The notes under the pieces are model-generated. The model was not told where the DNA came from and did no database searches. It saw only the letters and a program-made list of their open reading frames with translations. A DNA stretch of 64,000 nt, taken from the NCBI RefSeq assembly GCF_002023715.1, contig NZ_MAHX01000013.1, positions 186,001 to 250,000 on the forward strand. The letters are read 5' to 3'. The DNA comes from Elizabethkingia occulta. Lineage in GTDB: Bacteria > Bacteroidota > Bacteroidia > Flavobacteriales > Weeksellaceae. Both the position numbers and the translations under genes were made by a program. Within the stretch, counting starts at the first letter, position 1. Every line of letters begins with the position of its first letter. Shown here in pieces: positions 44,959 to 54,071 of this stretch.

Positions 44959-45225
44959 TTAACATAAAATCTATTTTGCGCATTAGCGTGAAAGCGTTTG
45001 CTGTATAATTAATTAGTGATTTTTATTTTTTACATATTTAATATGCTTAATATCAACTATTTATAATTGCTAATTTGATTTTCAGAATATTTTGAAAATA
45101 ATGAAATATAATACGTCAAGTTTTGTCGCCACGGTAGCTCATCTTTGTAATAGAAAGGAAAATGAAAAAACAAAATTCCCAATCCCTAGCTATTTAATTA
45201 TTTATTAACCTTTAAAATACAAATT

Positions 45226-45312
45226 ATGAAAGATCCACCTGCTGAAAAGAATTTCAGCCTATTAAAACATCAAAAAAACAATTTTAACAACTTTAAAAAT
45301 TTACAATTATGA
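45226..45312 (+). CDS. 28-residue leader ORF overlapping the next start
   Basis: A short frame of 28 codons from ATG 45226 ends with TGA at 45310-45312, sharing ATGA with the start of the next gene. It begins 'MKDPPAEKNFSLLK' and is rich in Asn, Lys and Phe. This ATGA overlap is typical of translational coupling. It could be a leader peptide or a chance frame; I know no family. Confidence 0.4.
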   Translation: MKDPPAEKNFSLLKHQKNNFNNFKNLQL

Positions 45313-47057
45313 CATCAAAAACAGAATTAAAAAGTTATTTCGAAAACGGAGATATGCCAAATCAGGAACAATTTTGGGAATGGATGGACAGTTATTGGCA
45401 CAAAGAGGAAGTTATAGATCCAAGTGCAATGCAGTATACTAATGCTGTACCTTCAGTATTTAAAGTGGGAGGCATTCCAGCAGGAACGACTTTCGACAAA
45501 ATGCCTATTAAAGACTTGCTAGACTATCTATTTTACGGGAAAGTAGATTTATCAAGTACCGAGATTAAGTTTAAAATCAGAACTACCCAGCCTAATGAAA
45601 GAGTACCGGTTGCCATGTTAAGAACAGCGGCAGAGGTTGCCCAGGCAAAAGTAAACTATGGCGACGGGAAAGAGGAAATGATTGTTGTACCTACTTATAA
45701 TGGTTCAGAATCCTGGACAGATGGTGAAGGGAATACACACTATATTGACACTGGAAATACATTCTATCATGTATATGAAATCGCGGGTGATTATGAAATC
45801 ACGATCAATGCTGAAGCTAATGTAAGTTATGCGAGGTTTTGTGAGGGACTTACAAAAAATTCACAGGGTTATTTTGAGCCAACGATAAATAATTACATCA
45901 TAGAAGTTTCTAAATTTAAATCTAGTTCATTAACCAATCTTGATTATACCTTTGCTGGTCTATCGGTTGCGATTCCATCGGCTGATTTTAAATTGGAAAC
46001 ACCAGAGGTTACAACGATGAATTCTACGTTCTACGGCTTTGGAGAACAGAAAGAATTTGAAGCTTTCCCAGCTGATATGCTTTCTCATATTACTAAACCA
46101 ACTGGACTAAGAGGAACTTTCTTTAGAGCAGGTCTTAAAAAAATCCTACCGGGATTCTTAGATAGTCTTTTCAACTTGGAAACTGTATTCGAGTGTTTCA
46201 AAAACTCTAAACTAGGTAAAGGATATTATCAGGACGTTTATCCATGGGATTATAGGGACAAGCATTCTATAGATTCTTCATATGATTTTATTCCGGTATC
46301 GCTATTCTGGAAAAACCCAAAACTAAAAGATGTATCCCATTGCTTTAATTACATCGGTGAAGGCTGGTTTGGAAATCTCACTTCAGGCTATCTGGCTTAT
46401 AATATAGTTAGAAGAGAATTGTTCTGGAATGGAAAATCGTTGGGGAATACCAAAGGGACTATTGAGAATGCATTCTATATGTTTGCGAAAAATAACAGAA
46501 TCCTTTGTGAGGCCAATATCCTGAAATATGCCCCTGAAATGAAACATATTGGAGGTATGTTTACGCAAACTAATCAGGTTTCTCATGCCATCAGCTGGGG
46601 AGGAATGATTCCTATTGCGAAGAATGAAACCACTTCTATTCGTTCTTATGATGGTGGGCAACCCGTTGAAGTGGAAGGAAATGGTTTGACATACGACTTA
46701 AATGTAATGTTCCCAGACACGAGTTATCCAAAAATTCTAACGCTGAATGGTGCATTTACGGTAGCTGCAACATCGGATACTTATGGATTTAATCACCATA
46801 TAGATTATAATGGAAGCGCTAATCCTGTTGTTATTGATCAGAGCTTGAACGGAGCTGCATTCCTAGCGAAATTCCCGAATGCTAAATCTGGAAGTGTAGA
46901 TTCGTATGCACAAATGATGCTTGGACAATCCGGAGGCTCGACAGCAGATAAAGCGGATGGTAGAAATGGTGTGTTCTTTATGCTGGATCAGGATAGCAGA
47001 ATTACCGATAAACAGGAAGTTCCTGCATTAGTTTTCAATAATGCAATTCCGTATTAA
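45309..47057 (+). CDS. Tail-fibre-like protein with PKD-like and BspA-like regions
   Basis: The 582-residue protein has no signal peptide. Residues 1-40 ('LKSYFENGDMPNQEQFWEWM' and 'SYWHKEEVI') match the opening of Bacteroidota phage tail-fibre proteins. Residues 48-80 show the 'VGGIPAGTTFDKMPIKDLLD' pattern, also seen in such fibres. A PKD-like section follows ('VNYGDGKEEM ... FYHVYEIAGDYEITI'). The remainder has BspA-like repeats ('LDYTFAGLS', 'MNSTFYGFG', 'LETVFECFKN'). It is the first large gene of locus C. Role is probably recognition or structural in a delivery particle, by inference. Confidence 0.6.
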   Translation: MTSKTELKSYFENGDMPNQEQFWEWMDSYWHKEEVIDPSAMQYTNAVPSVFKVGGIPAGTTFDKMPIKDLLDYLFYGKVDLSSTEIKFKIRTTQPNERVPVAMLRTAAEVAQAKVNYGDGKEEMIVVPTYNGSESWTDGEGNTHYIDTGNTFYHVYEIAGDYEITINAEANVSYARFCEGLTKNSQGYFEPTINNYIIEVSKFKSSSLTNLDYTFAGLSVAIPSADFKLETPEVTTMNSTFYGFGEQKEFEAFPADMLSHITKPTGLRGTFFRAGLKKILPGFLDSLFNLETVFECFKNSKLGKGYYQDVYPWDYRDKHSIDSSYDFIPVSLFWKNPKLKDVSHCFNYIGEGWFGNLTSGYLAYNIVRRELFWNGKSLGNTKGTIENAFYMFAKNNRILCEANILKYAPEMKHIGGMFTQTNQVSHAISWGGMIPIAKNETTSIRSYDGGQPVEVEGNGLTYDLNVMFPDTSYPKILTLNGAFTVAATSDTYGFNHHIDYNGSANPVVIDQSLNGAAFLAKFPNAKSGSVDSYAQMMLGQSGGSTADKADGRNGVFFMLDQDSRITDKQEVPALVFNNAIPY

Positions 47058-47224
47058 AAATGCAGTAATGGGATAAGGTAACAATAAACCAAGATAGCTT
47101 ATTATAGATTATCCCTCTTAGTTAATATATAAACTTTAAACAATCCTTAAAAATTGATCTTAAAAAGGTCAACAGGGAAAACTATGTCTAAAAATTAGAA
47201 AAACAATCAATAAATATTAATATT

Positions 47225-50200
47225 ATGAGTACAAAAAGTAACAACGCAACGCAAACACTTTTTCGTTTTGCGAGTCTTAGAAACCCACAATTAGCTGAAG
47301 CTAAAAATAACGACAATTTTATTGTAAGAAGTAAGGAGTCAAAAGGTTATTTCGATTCTCTTATTCAGGAATGGTATGCTCCCCCTGTAAAAGAAACTTC
47401 TAAGCTTAATTATCTTATCGAAAAACTTAATGAAAATTCCGAAATTTCATCTATTAAAAAAACTGAAAAAGCTCTTATTCAGCTTTTAGGATATTTCTAC
47501 GAAGCAGGAAAGGTTCTTGCTCAGAAAAGAGATTTTGAGAAACTTTCAGACCTTGAACAGCTTATGGCTGATATTCAGGCAAAAGTGGATATTACCAATT
47601 CTGCTGAAAGTAAATTATTAGATCCTTCTTCGGAAAATGTAAAATCGCTATGGGATAGCTTAATCTACCAGATGCTTACGCAGAAAGATTTCTATGTTAA
47701 AGAAATTATTATTCAGTCTCTGCAAGCAATTAACTGTTTTACAAAATATCAGAAATTAACGACAGAATCTGAAAAAGAGAAATTAGAATTACTTCGTAAA
47801 GCGGCGACAGCTAAAGTTGTTATTCCAGATTATCTTTTCATTGATTCAGCTAAACCAGAAGATGAAAACAATATTTTCACAGTTAATGAATCAAAAATTG
47901 GGAAATCTTATATTTTTACGGATAGATCCGGACAAAAAAATGTAGGAAGCCCTAGCTCCCAAGTTGATTATTCGGCCAAAAATGCCCGAATGGAACTGGC
48001 TATCGAATCTTATAAAAAGGTAAAATTAGAACAATTACAAAAGGAATTAGAGAAGGAGCAAAAGAATTATAAGAAGGAATATTCTAAAGCTTATGACATT
48101 GCTTTGGAAAAGTACCAGCAGGAAATTCTACCTCTGGCTCAGGAAAATAAAGGGACAATTTCCGCAGATACGGCACAAGAAATAAGCGAAGCTAGTAATA
48201 ATACGCAAGCTCCTAAAGTGCCGGAATTTATTTTTGAACATAGCGAAAATATGGCGGTTATTTCACAAAAAATTTCTGCCAACTCTCGAAATACATTAAT
48301 TCAGTTAATGGAACTTTCGGATCATTCTAATACTACTGAAATAGCTTCTTTTGCAGAAACACAGAAAAGTTTAGCTCCTGTACTTTCTGATGAAGCAAGT
48401 TTTTCTTTCGATGAGGTTTTTGAAATAATTGATGAAAACTTATCAGAAATTCAGGATAATATAAAGCAGCTTTCAGATGCTCAGAAGAAACAATATGTAA
48501 AAATGGGTAGTGCTTTGATCCCCGTAAATCAATCTTCTGAAGAAAATTATGCATTTTCTTTTATGGGCAAATCAGCGGTATATTCTGCCGGAATTCAGAA
48601 ATGGAATTTTTATCTCACTCTGAATCTTCCCGATGATTCCTGGAATATTACTTCCATCAATTATCATATACAAACCTCTGAAGGGAATGTACAGGATGGG
48701 AGCTATTATACATTGACCAGATATAATGGGCAAATTTTTCTTGCGGACTTTTTTTATAACTATTTCACAGCAGCAGAAGCAGATTATCCGGTAAAGCTTG
48801 AGTTTGATATTGTTTTTAGTAATGGTGAAAATGCAAAGGTAATTATAGATCAGAGAATTGTTTCGGATCTGTTATATGCAGGAGTATTTAAACTGGATGA
48901 ATCAGATGCTGATTCAAATAACAATATTTTTATTCCCAATGGTTTTGGTATCAAAAGGTTAGGTATTGCTGACTATATGAAGGTTGAGCAAACGCTCCAT
49001 GCCTATGTACCGGGAGAAGTTTCCAATATCGAAAATGTAATGGCAAGTGAGCTAAGGCATAAAAGCTCATCAAAATTATTAAGAACAGAAGATACTGTTA
49101 CTACAGCTACCTCCACCGAAGTGGAGCATATTTCAGATACAACTACAGCAAGTAGAAATGAAATGCAAACTGAGGTATCTAAAATTTTACAGCAGGATAA
49201 AAACATAGAAAGCCATACTTCTCTTAGTGGAGGAGTTTCGACAAAGTTTGAAGTCGGAGGTAGTTATGCCAATCGTACTTCCAAAGAAGATGCTACAAGA
49301 CAAGCTGTGGCTAAATCTCAGGAAATTACTACGAGAGCTATGGATAGGGTTGTTAGTAAGGTCAGTGAAGAAAGGGTTAGTAAAATTATTCAGGAGTTTA
49401 CAGAAAATAATGTCCACGAGTTTGATAACAGGAGCGGGTCTCAGCATATTACTGGTGTTTACCGTTGGGTAGATAAGAAAATGAAAAATCAGATCTACAA
49501 CTATGGAAAAAGAATGATGCTAGAGTTTATGATTCCACAACCGGCAAAATTACATGATCTGGCTACAGATAGTATTATTAAAAATTCTCCGGTATATGAA
49601 AGGCCTGTTGATCCAAGAAAGGATGCATTTGTTCCGATGAAAGGAGCAGGCAGTGCTACAGAACAAACCATTCGTTACTGGGCAGATGCTTTTGGTGTTG
49701 AGGTCCGTGATCTTCCAAGAAAGACACTTGTTCATCATGTTCCTAATGTATTCTATGAAATAAAGGAAGATCAAAAGCAGCGAAATCAGACATTATCATT
49801 ACCAGATCATTATTCAGCTAAGACAGTCACTGTGTATTGGGGATTTGAAAATGGAAGAATGCGGGTGAGTGATTTTATGGGTGGAATGATAGATCTTTTT
49901 AATAATGGTGATGGAAATTATACAGTAAACAATCTGGATATTGTAAACAATTTTGAATTTAAATTTCAAGGAATTGGGGTGGATTCATTCAATGTTTCAT
50001 TTGATTTTTCGTGCGAATTATCTGATGAATATATGCTATCGTGGAAACAGGAGCATTTTACCAAAATTATTGATGCTTACAAAAAAGCATTGCAAGAATG
50101 GGAAGATAAAGTAGCTGCTTTAAAAGAAGAAGAAAAAGAGGAAAAGGAGAAATCAGATAGCTACCCATTCTACCGTCAGATTGAAGAAGTAGTGCTAAAG

Positions 50201-50842
50201 CATAATTGTATTGCTTATCTACTGCAAAGCTATAGTAAACTAGGAACCAAACTCTATGATGTGACAGCTGGTGAAATGAAAAGCTTCAAGATGAGATTAG
50301 GTAAGAATCTGGATGAGTATACTGCTCTTGCAAAATTTATGGAACAAGCTTTTGAATGGGAAATAATGTCCTATAATTTCTATCCATACTATTGGGGAAA
50401 TAAAGATGACTGGAAAGATATGTATTTATCCGAAAGTATGGATTCACTCTTCCGTAGCTTCTTACAGGCCGGTATGGGACGAGTAATTGTAACGATTAAA
50501 CCTGGTTTTGAAGATGCTGTTAATTTTTATTTGGCAACAGGTAAAATATGGAACGGTGGTGAAGTTCCGGTAATCGGAGATCCACTCTACGTATCTATTG
50601 TGGATGAATTAAAAGAACCACAAGGTGAGAAATACGGAAAGGCATGGATTACCCGTGTCCCAACAACCCTAACTATTTTACAGGCCAAAACTGTTGGATT
50701 GGAAGTTGAGGATGCATTACCTAGAACGATCGAAATACCTGAGGAATTCGAAGTGCCGGCAGATGTTGTTACTGAAAGCGATTTCCAACTGAAGGATAAT
50801 CTGAAGCTGGAAGGAAGCGATAAGCCTTCTACCCTGAAATAA
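47225..50842 (+). CDS. 1205-residue coiled-coil protein of locus C, function unknown
   Basis: I do not recognise a named family. The protein has no signal peptide. It opens with 'LFRFASLRNPQLAEAKNNDN', then mostly helical sequence. A coiled coil lies near residues 260-305, and a second, very Glu/Lys-rich one near 950-980. Residues about 640-730 are Ser/Thr-rich with 'SLSGGVSTKFEVGGSYANRT', suggestive of fibrous or membrane-binding structure. Residues about 730-780 hold the striking block 'HEFDNRSGSQHITGVYRWVD' followed by 'NYGKRMMLEFMIPQPAKL', which I believe recurs in other large uncharacterised bacterial proteins. It sits between a tail-fibre-like protein and a toxin gene, so a carrier or delivery role is suspected. 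Confidence 0.55.
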   Translation: MSTKSNNATQTLFRFASLRNPQLAEAKNNDNFIVRSKESKGYFDSLIQEWYAPPVKETSKLNYLIEKLNENSEISSIKKTEKALIQLLGYFYEAGKVLAQKRDFEKLSDLEQLMADIQAKVDITNSAESKLLDPSSENVKSLWDSLIYQMLTQKDFYVKEIIIQSLQAINCFTKYQKLTTESEKEKLELLRKAATAKVVIPDYLFIDSAKPEDENNIFTVNESKIGKSYIFTDRSGQKNVGSPSSQVDYSAKNARMELAIESYKKVKLEQLQKELEKEQKNYKKEYSKAYDIALEKYQQEILPLAQENKGTISADTAQEISEASNNTQAPKVPEFIFEHSENMAVISQKISANSRNTLIQLMELSDHSNTTEIASFAETQKSLAPVLSDEASFSFDEVFEIIDENLSEIQDNIKQLSDAQKKQYVKMGSALIPVNQSSEENYAFSFMGKSAVYSAGIQKWNFYLTLNLPDDSWNITSINYHIQTSEGNVQDGSYYTLTRYNGQIFLADFFYNYFTAAEADYPVKLEFDIVFSNGENAKVIIDQRIVSDLLYAGVFKLDESDADSNNNIFIPNGFGIKRLGIADYMKVEQTLHAYVPGEVSNIENVMASELRHKSSSKLLRTEDTVTTATSTEVEHISDTTTASRNEMQTEVSKILQQDKNIESHTSLSGGVSTKFEVGGSYANRTSKEDATRQAVAKSQEITTRAMDRVVSKVSEERVSKIIQEFTENNVHEFDNRSGSQHITGVYRWVDKKMKNQIYNYGKRMMLEFMIPQPAKLHDLATDSIIKNSPVYERPVDPRKDAFVPMKGAGSATEQTIRYWADAFGVEVRDLPRKTLVHHVPNVFYEIKEDQKQRNQTLSLPDHYSAKTVTVYWGFENGRMRVSDFMGGMIDLFNNGDGNYTVNNLDIVNNFEFKFQGIGVDSFNVSFDFSCELSDEYMLSWKQEHFTKIIDAYKKALQEWEDKVAALKEEEKEEKEKSDSYPFYRQIEEVVLKHNCIAYLLQSYSKLGTKLYDVTAGEMKSFKMRLGKNLDEYTALAKFMEQAFEWEIMSYNFYPYYWGNKDDWKDMYLSESMDSLFRSFLQAGMGRVIVTIKPGFEDAVNFYLATGKIWNGGEVPVIGDPLYVSIVDELKEPQGEKYGKAWITRVPTTLTILQAKTVGLEVEDALPRTIEIPEEFEVPADVVTESDFQLKDNLKLEGSDKPSTLK

Positions 50843-50856
50843 ATATTAACAACAGG

Positions 50857-50880
50857 AATGGCGGTATATCTGCCGCCATT
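50857..50880 (+). other. Hairpin between the 1205-residue protein and the toxin genes
   Basis: AATGGCGG (50857-50864) pairs with CCGCCATT (50873-50880). The T-run after it is poor, so it may be a partial terminator or mRNA processing site that lowers toxin expression. Confidence 0.55.
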
Positions 50881-50910
50881 TCTTCTTACTAACCCATAAA
50901 ATTTACAAAA

Positions 50911-51111
50911 ATGAGTACAATAGAAAAATTACAGGTAGGAAGAATCTCAGCGTTAGGATTAAAAAATACAGGTGGAACATCAAGCAGTTATAAGGATTTT
51001 TTAAATAAGAAAGGAGAATACTATTCTGTAAAACAAAAGTTTCCAAATCTTGACATCGAGGATATTTCAAGGCAGGAAATTACAGGAAATATTAACATCA
51101 AATACAAATGA
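50911..51111 (+). CDS. 66-residue protein directly upstream of the toxin
   Basis: The small protein ('MSTIEKLQVGRISALGLKN ... KDFLNKKGEYYSVKQ') is not recognised. It is soluble, slightly basic and lacks a signal peptide. Its stop is one base before the toxin start (TGA-t-ATG at 51109-51115), so the two are tightly coupled. It might be a loading tag, chaperone or adaptor for the toxin; the context alone supports this. Confidence 0.6.
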   Translation: MSTIEKLQVGRISALGLKNTGGTSSSYKDFLNKKGEYYSVKQKFPNLDIEDISRQEITGNINIKYK

Positions 51112-51112
51112 T

Positions 51113-52948
51113 ATGGAAGATTTATGTGCTGTTAAACGAACAAGAATTGTTGAGACTACTTCCGATCCGGATTTAACTTCAGGCAGTTTTTATTTCCTTG
51201 TTGATGCTAATTATGAGAGAGTGAAAAATACAATTAATAATGCATTTTGGTTTCTTGAAGGAGAAGATGCTAATTTAATGTTATTTCATTTTTTTTCGGA
51301 TTATAAAGCAGAAAAAGTAGATTATGTAGTTTGTAATTTAGGAAGTGATATTTTTGATTGTATTAAATTGAATACCAATGTATTTCCGAGCGGTGGTTAT
51401 GTCATAGAATCTAATGGAAAGAAAACTATAAATCCTGAATTAAATGAGTTCAAAAAAAGTGTTACAGAACAAGTTTTAGCAATGTATAGGCAGTCTCCCA
51501 AACTTAAAAATTACAGGTTAGAGCCTTCTCAGATTAGCAAAGCTATAGACATGGAATTTTATGCCGAAGCAACTTATCAAAAAGCAGTCGACTGGATCTT
51601 TGATAAGATTGGAGTAACCACAACCTTTAAATATTTAGTTGGGATATTAAAGGACAATGCCAAATTTATTGGTAGTTATAAATTTCAGGAATACAACTAT
51701 CTGCCTTATCTATCTAATTTCGATCCGTTTATAAATGACAGCTTCCTAAAAGCTTTTGGTATTAATCCCACTGTTTTAATTGAAAGATATTCAGTTTCCA
51801 AAGAACAACTGAAATATTACAATATCAAGGAGAAAGAAGTAAATCTGGTATACGCCTTTAATGCTGAATTCTGCGGATTCTGGAATGCTCTTATTGATTC
51901 TATAGAAGGTTTATACCTTACCTTTCCAGGTATATATGAAATTTTTACGGATAGGGCTAATCTAAAAAAGTTTATTAGGATGATCATCAATATCTTTGAA
52001 AACTTCACTGAGCTCAAAGATATTATTGTACGATATGACCATGAAAATAGCCAGGGTTCTATTTATAAGTTTTGCTACCAGCAAGCTTATGAAATCACAA
52101 TGCTGCTGAGTTTATTACTACCTCTGCCTAAGGCTCCACAGGGACTAAAATCATCATCTGTTTTTGAATTCTTCAGTAATGCACTGGCTAAAATATCTGC
52201 AAAAAGCGAACTGTTATTATTAGCCTATAAGTTAGGGTTAAGAGTGGAAAGGACAGCTGATGAATGGGTTTTGATCTCCGATAAAGTAGTGCTGTTTAGG
52301 GGAACCAAAGAAAAGGTACTGAAAAGAATAGAACATATTGCAGAAGTAGCAGAGAAAAATCCTAAATTCGTGATGCGCCTTCTCTCTCCAAGAAGACTGG
52401 AAGCTTTAATAGATGTGAAAAAAGGAAAAGGAGCCTTTTTAAAAGGTTTGTCAAAAGAAAGCAAATTGATTGTACAGAAGAAATTAGAAGGAGCTAATAT
52501 TGCTGTTGCTAAATTTAAGGTCAGCTATAAAGGTCGGGTTAAAACAATAGAGTTGAAAGCTTATTCTAGTAGTAATGTAAAAGAGCTTAATAATTTAGGT
52601 TTTGCTAAACCTGCTAATTTAAGAAGTGGAGAGAAGATAACCCAGTTTGAAGAAATAACAGAAAAGGGAGTTACTCGGAGGTTTCAAGATACAGAGAGCA
52701 AAATCTTTCGGGAGTTTGAAGATTTACATTTAAAGGAAACTATGAATCAGTTAGGGGCAAAATCGGCAAATGATCTAAAAATTGAGGTCGAATTACAAAC
52801 TATTTTAGATCCATGTAATATTTGTCAGGGACAGATGACTGTTTTTGAAGCTAAGTATAATACAAAGATTGATATTTATAGTAGTGGTGCTAAAGATGGA
52901 GAAAAATTGTATGAACTTTATCCAAATTTCAAAATAAAAAAACAATAA
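51113..52948 (+). CDS. Polymorphic toxin with C-terminal deaminase-fold domain
   Basis: The 611-residue protein has about 500 unrecognised, mainly helical residues with one hydrophobic stretch near 350 ('EITMLLSLLLPLP'). The last 100 residues show the deaminase zinc pattern: 'QDTESKIFREFE' (residues about 524-535) and 'DPCNICQGQMTVFE' (about 566-579). The glutamate and the PCxxC pair are present; Asp stands where a His or Cys ligand is usual, as I recall from some toxin deaminases. Such domains deaminate nucleic-acid bases. The ATG at 51113 is chosen because an upstream TTG frame overlaps the 66-residue gene. A SUKH gene follows 7 bases later. Confidence 0.72.
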   Translation: MEDLCAVKRTRIVETTSDPDLTSGSFYFLVDANYERVKNTINNAFWFLEGEDANLMLFHFFSDYKAEKVDYVVCNLGSDIFDCIKLNTNVFPSGGYVIESNGKKTINPELNEFKKSVTEQVLAMYRQSPKLKNYRLEPSQISKAIDMEFYAEATYQKAVDWIFDKIGVTTTFKYLVGILKDNAKFIGSYKFQEYNYLPYLSNFDPFINDSFLKAFGINPTVLIERYSVSKEQLKYYNIKEKEVNLVYAFNAEFCGFWNALIDSIEGLYLTFPGIYEIFTDRANLKKFIRMIINIFENFTELKDIIVRYDHENSQGSIYKFCYQQAYEITMLLSLLLPLPKAPQGLKSSSVFEFFSNALAKISAKSELLLLAYKLGLRVERTADEWVLISDKVVLFRGTKEKVLKRIEHIAEVAEKNPKFVMRLLSPRRLEALIDVKKGKGAFLKGLSKESKLIVQKKLEGANIAVAKFKVSYKGRVKTIELKAYSSSNVKELNNLGFAKPANLRSGEKITQFEEITEKGVTRRFQDTESKIFREFEDLHLKETMNQLGAKSANDLKIEVELQTILDPCNICQGQMTVFEAKYNTKIDIYSSGAKDGEKLYELYPNFKIKKQ

Positions 52949-52955
52949 AAAGATT

Positions 52956-53411
52956 ATGGAATTAAAGTATTTGAAAAAATTAGAGAATTATTATAATAGC
53001 AATCCTAAAATATCAAAAATAGGAGTGCCTGAACAAGAAATAGAAAAGTTCGAGCAAAATTTCAATGTAAAATTTCCCAAAGCTTACAAAGAGTTTCTTT
53101 CTTTAGCAGGAAACCGAGATAATATTTTAGGTGATTGGAATAGAGGATTTGAACATTTAGATTGGATACAAGAGAATCTAAAGGAAAGTATGGAAAAAGT
53201 AAACTTGCATTTAAAACCATTTTTTGTATTTGCGGAGTATGGGAGAGATCAGGCTCTGTTTTTCTTCTTAAATGATGGTGAAAACCCACCTGTTTATGCT
53301 TATTATGAGGATAAAATTGAAGAAAACAATAAAGATGTTTTTTATATTAAGTTCAGAGATTCTTTTAGTGAGTATATTGAAAGGTGTATTGATGAAGAGT
53401 TAAAGAAATAG
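52956..53411 (+). CDS. SMI1/KNR4 (SUKH) family immunity protein
   Basis: The 151-residue protein shows the SUKH pattern: 'ISKIGVPEQEIEKFEQNFNV' then 'FPKAYKEFLSLAGNRDN', followed by a buried core 'FFVFAEYGRDQALFFFLND' and 'PPVYAYYED'. SUKH proteins are common immunity proteins against nuclease and deaminase toxins. It starts 7 bases after the toxin stop, so it is very likely the cognate immunity protein. A terminator follows. Confidence 0.85.
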   Translation: MELKYLKKLENYYNSNPKISKIGVPEQEIEKFEQNFNVKFPKAYKEFLSLAGNRDNILGDWNRGFEHLDWIQENLKESMEKVNLHLKPFFVFAEYGRDQALFFFLNDGENPPVYAYYEDKIEENNKDVFYIKFRDSFSEYIERCIDEELKK

Positions 53412-53418
53412 TTCTATT

Positions 53419-53443
53419 GGTTGCTCTCGGGCAACCTTTTTTT
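53419..53443 (+). terminator. Terminator of locus C
   Basis: GGTTGC (53419-53424) pairs with GCAACC (53431-53436), followed by seven T. Confidence 0.9.
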
Positions 53444-53525
53444 ATACAAGAAGCAAATTTTCAGACAGTTTGAAGATGTTTCAAATAAAGCTTGAAACAA
53501 TAATAAACATTTTTCTTATATAAAA

Positions 53526-53567
53526 TTACGGGAAACCGTAAGGACGGAAATAGTCGTAGAACTACGA
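53526..53567. promoter_or_regulatory. Palindrome pair, candidate operator upstream of the XRE gene
   Basis: TTACGG-gaaa-CCGTAA (53526-53541) and TCGTAG-aa-CTACGA (53554-53567) repeat the arrangement at 31653-31698. The first palindrome differs by one base from that copy. They lie between the locus C terminator and a promoter for the XRE gene. Confidence 0.62.
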
Positions 53568-53598
53568 TTAACATAATTCAATTTTATATGATTTGCTA

Positions 53599-53628
53599 TT
53601 TGCTATTTATTTTTTTTCTATATTTTTG
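53599..53628 (+). promoter_or_regulatory. Promoter of the XRE regulator gene
   Basis: TTTG (53599-53602), 18 bases and TATTTTTG (53621-53628) fit the Bacteroidota consensus. The start codon lies 16 bases after the -7 box. Confidence 0.55.
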
Positions 53629-53644
53629 AAAAAGCACCAATATT

Positions 53645-53986
53645 ATGAAAAATTTAAAACTTAGAAATATACGAATTGACAAGGGCTATAGACAAAGAGA
53701 AATTGCTGAAATTTTGCATACAGATGTTTCCAATTATAGCCGAAAAGAAAACGGAGAAATAGTAATTTATAAGGAAGAATGGGAAAAAATAGCTGTTTTT
53801 TTAGATGTTCCCTTAGAAGATATTTATGAACCGGATAGAAAATATCAGAGACGTAAACTGACAAATAAAGACTATATTATAATACTTGAAGATCAAAATC
53901 TTTTGTTAAAAACAGAGTTAGGAAAAATAAAATCTCAAATGGAAATAATGAAAACTGAAATAGAAAAAATATTAGATTCAATGTAA
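53645..53986 (+). CDS. XRE family transcriptional regulator with C-terminal coiled coil
   Basis: The 113-residue protein has an N-terminal Cro/CI-type helix-turn-helix ('LRNIRIDKGYRQREIAEILH', then 'DVSNYSRKENGEIVIYKEEW') and a C-terminal coiled coil ('IIILEDQNLLLKTELGKIKS') that would dimerise it. It lies just downstream of the palindrome pair shared with loci A, B and C, and is therefore a candidate regulator of all of them. The coupling is inference. Confidence 0.85.
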   Translation: MKNLKLRNIRIDKGYRQREIAEILHTDVSNYSRKENGEIVIYKEEWEKIAVFLDVPLEDIYEPDRKYQRRKLTNKDYIIILEDQNLLLKTELGKIKSQMEIMKTEIEKILDSM

Positions 53987-54071
53987 TTTTAAATTTACTT
54001 TCGTTAGTGATAGAAAGTGTTCCTTGCTTATTTTTAGTTTCTAATAGTCATGACATTAAAAATATCAGTTA

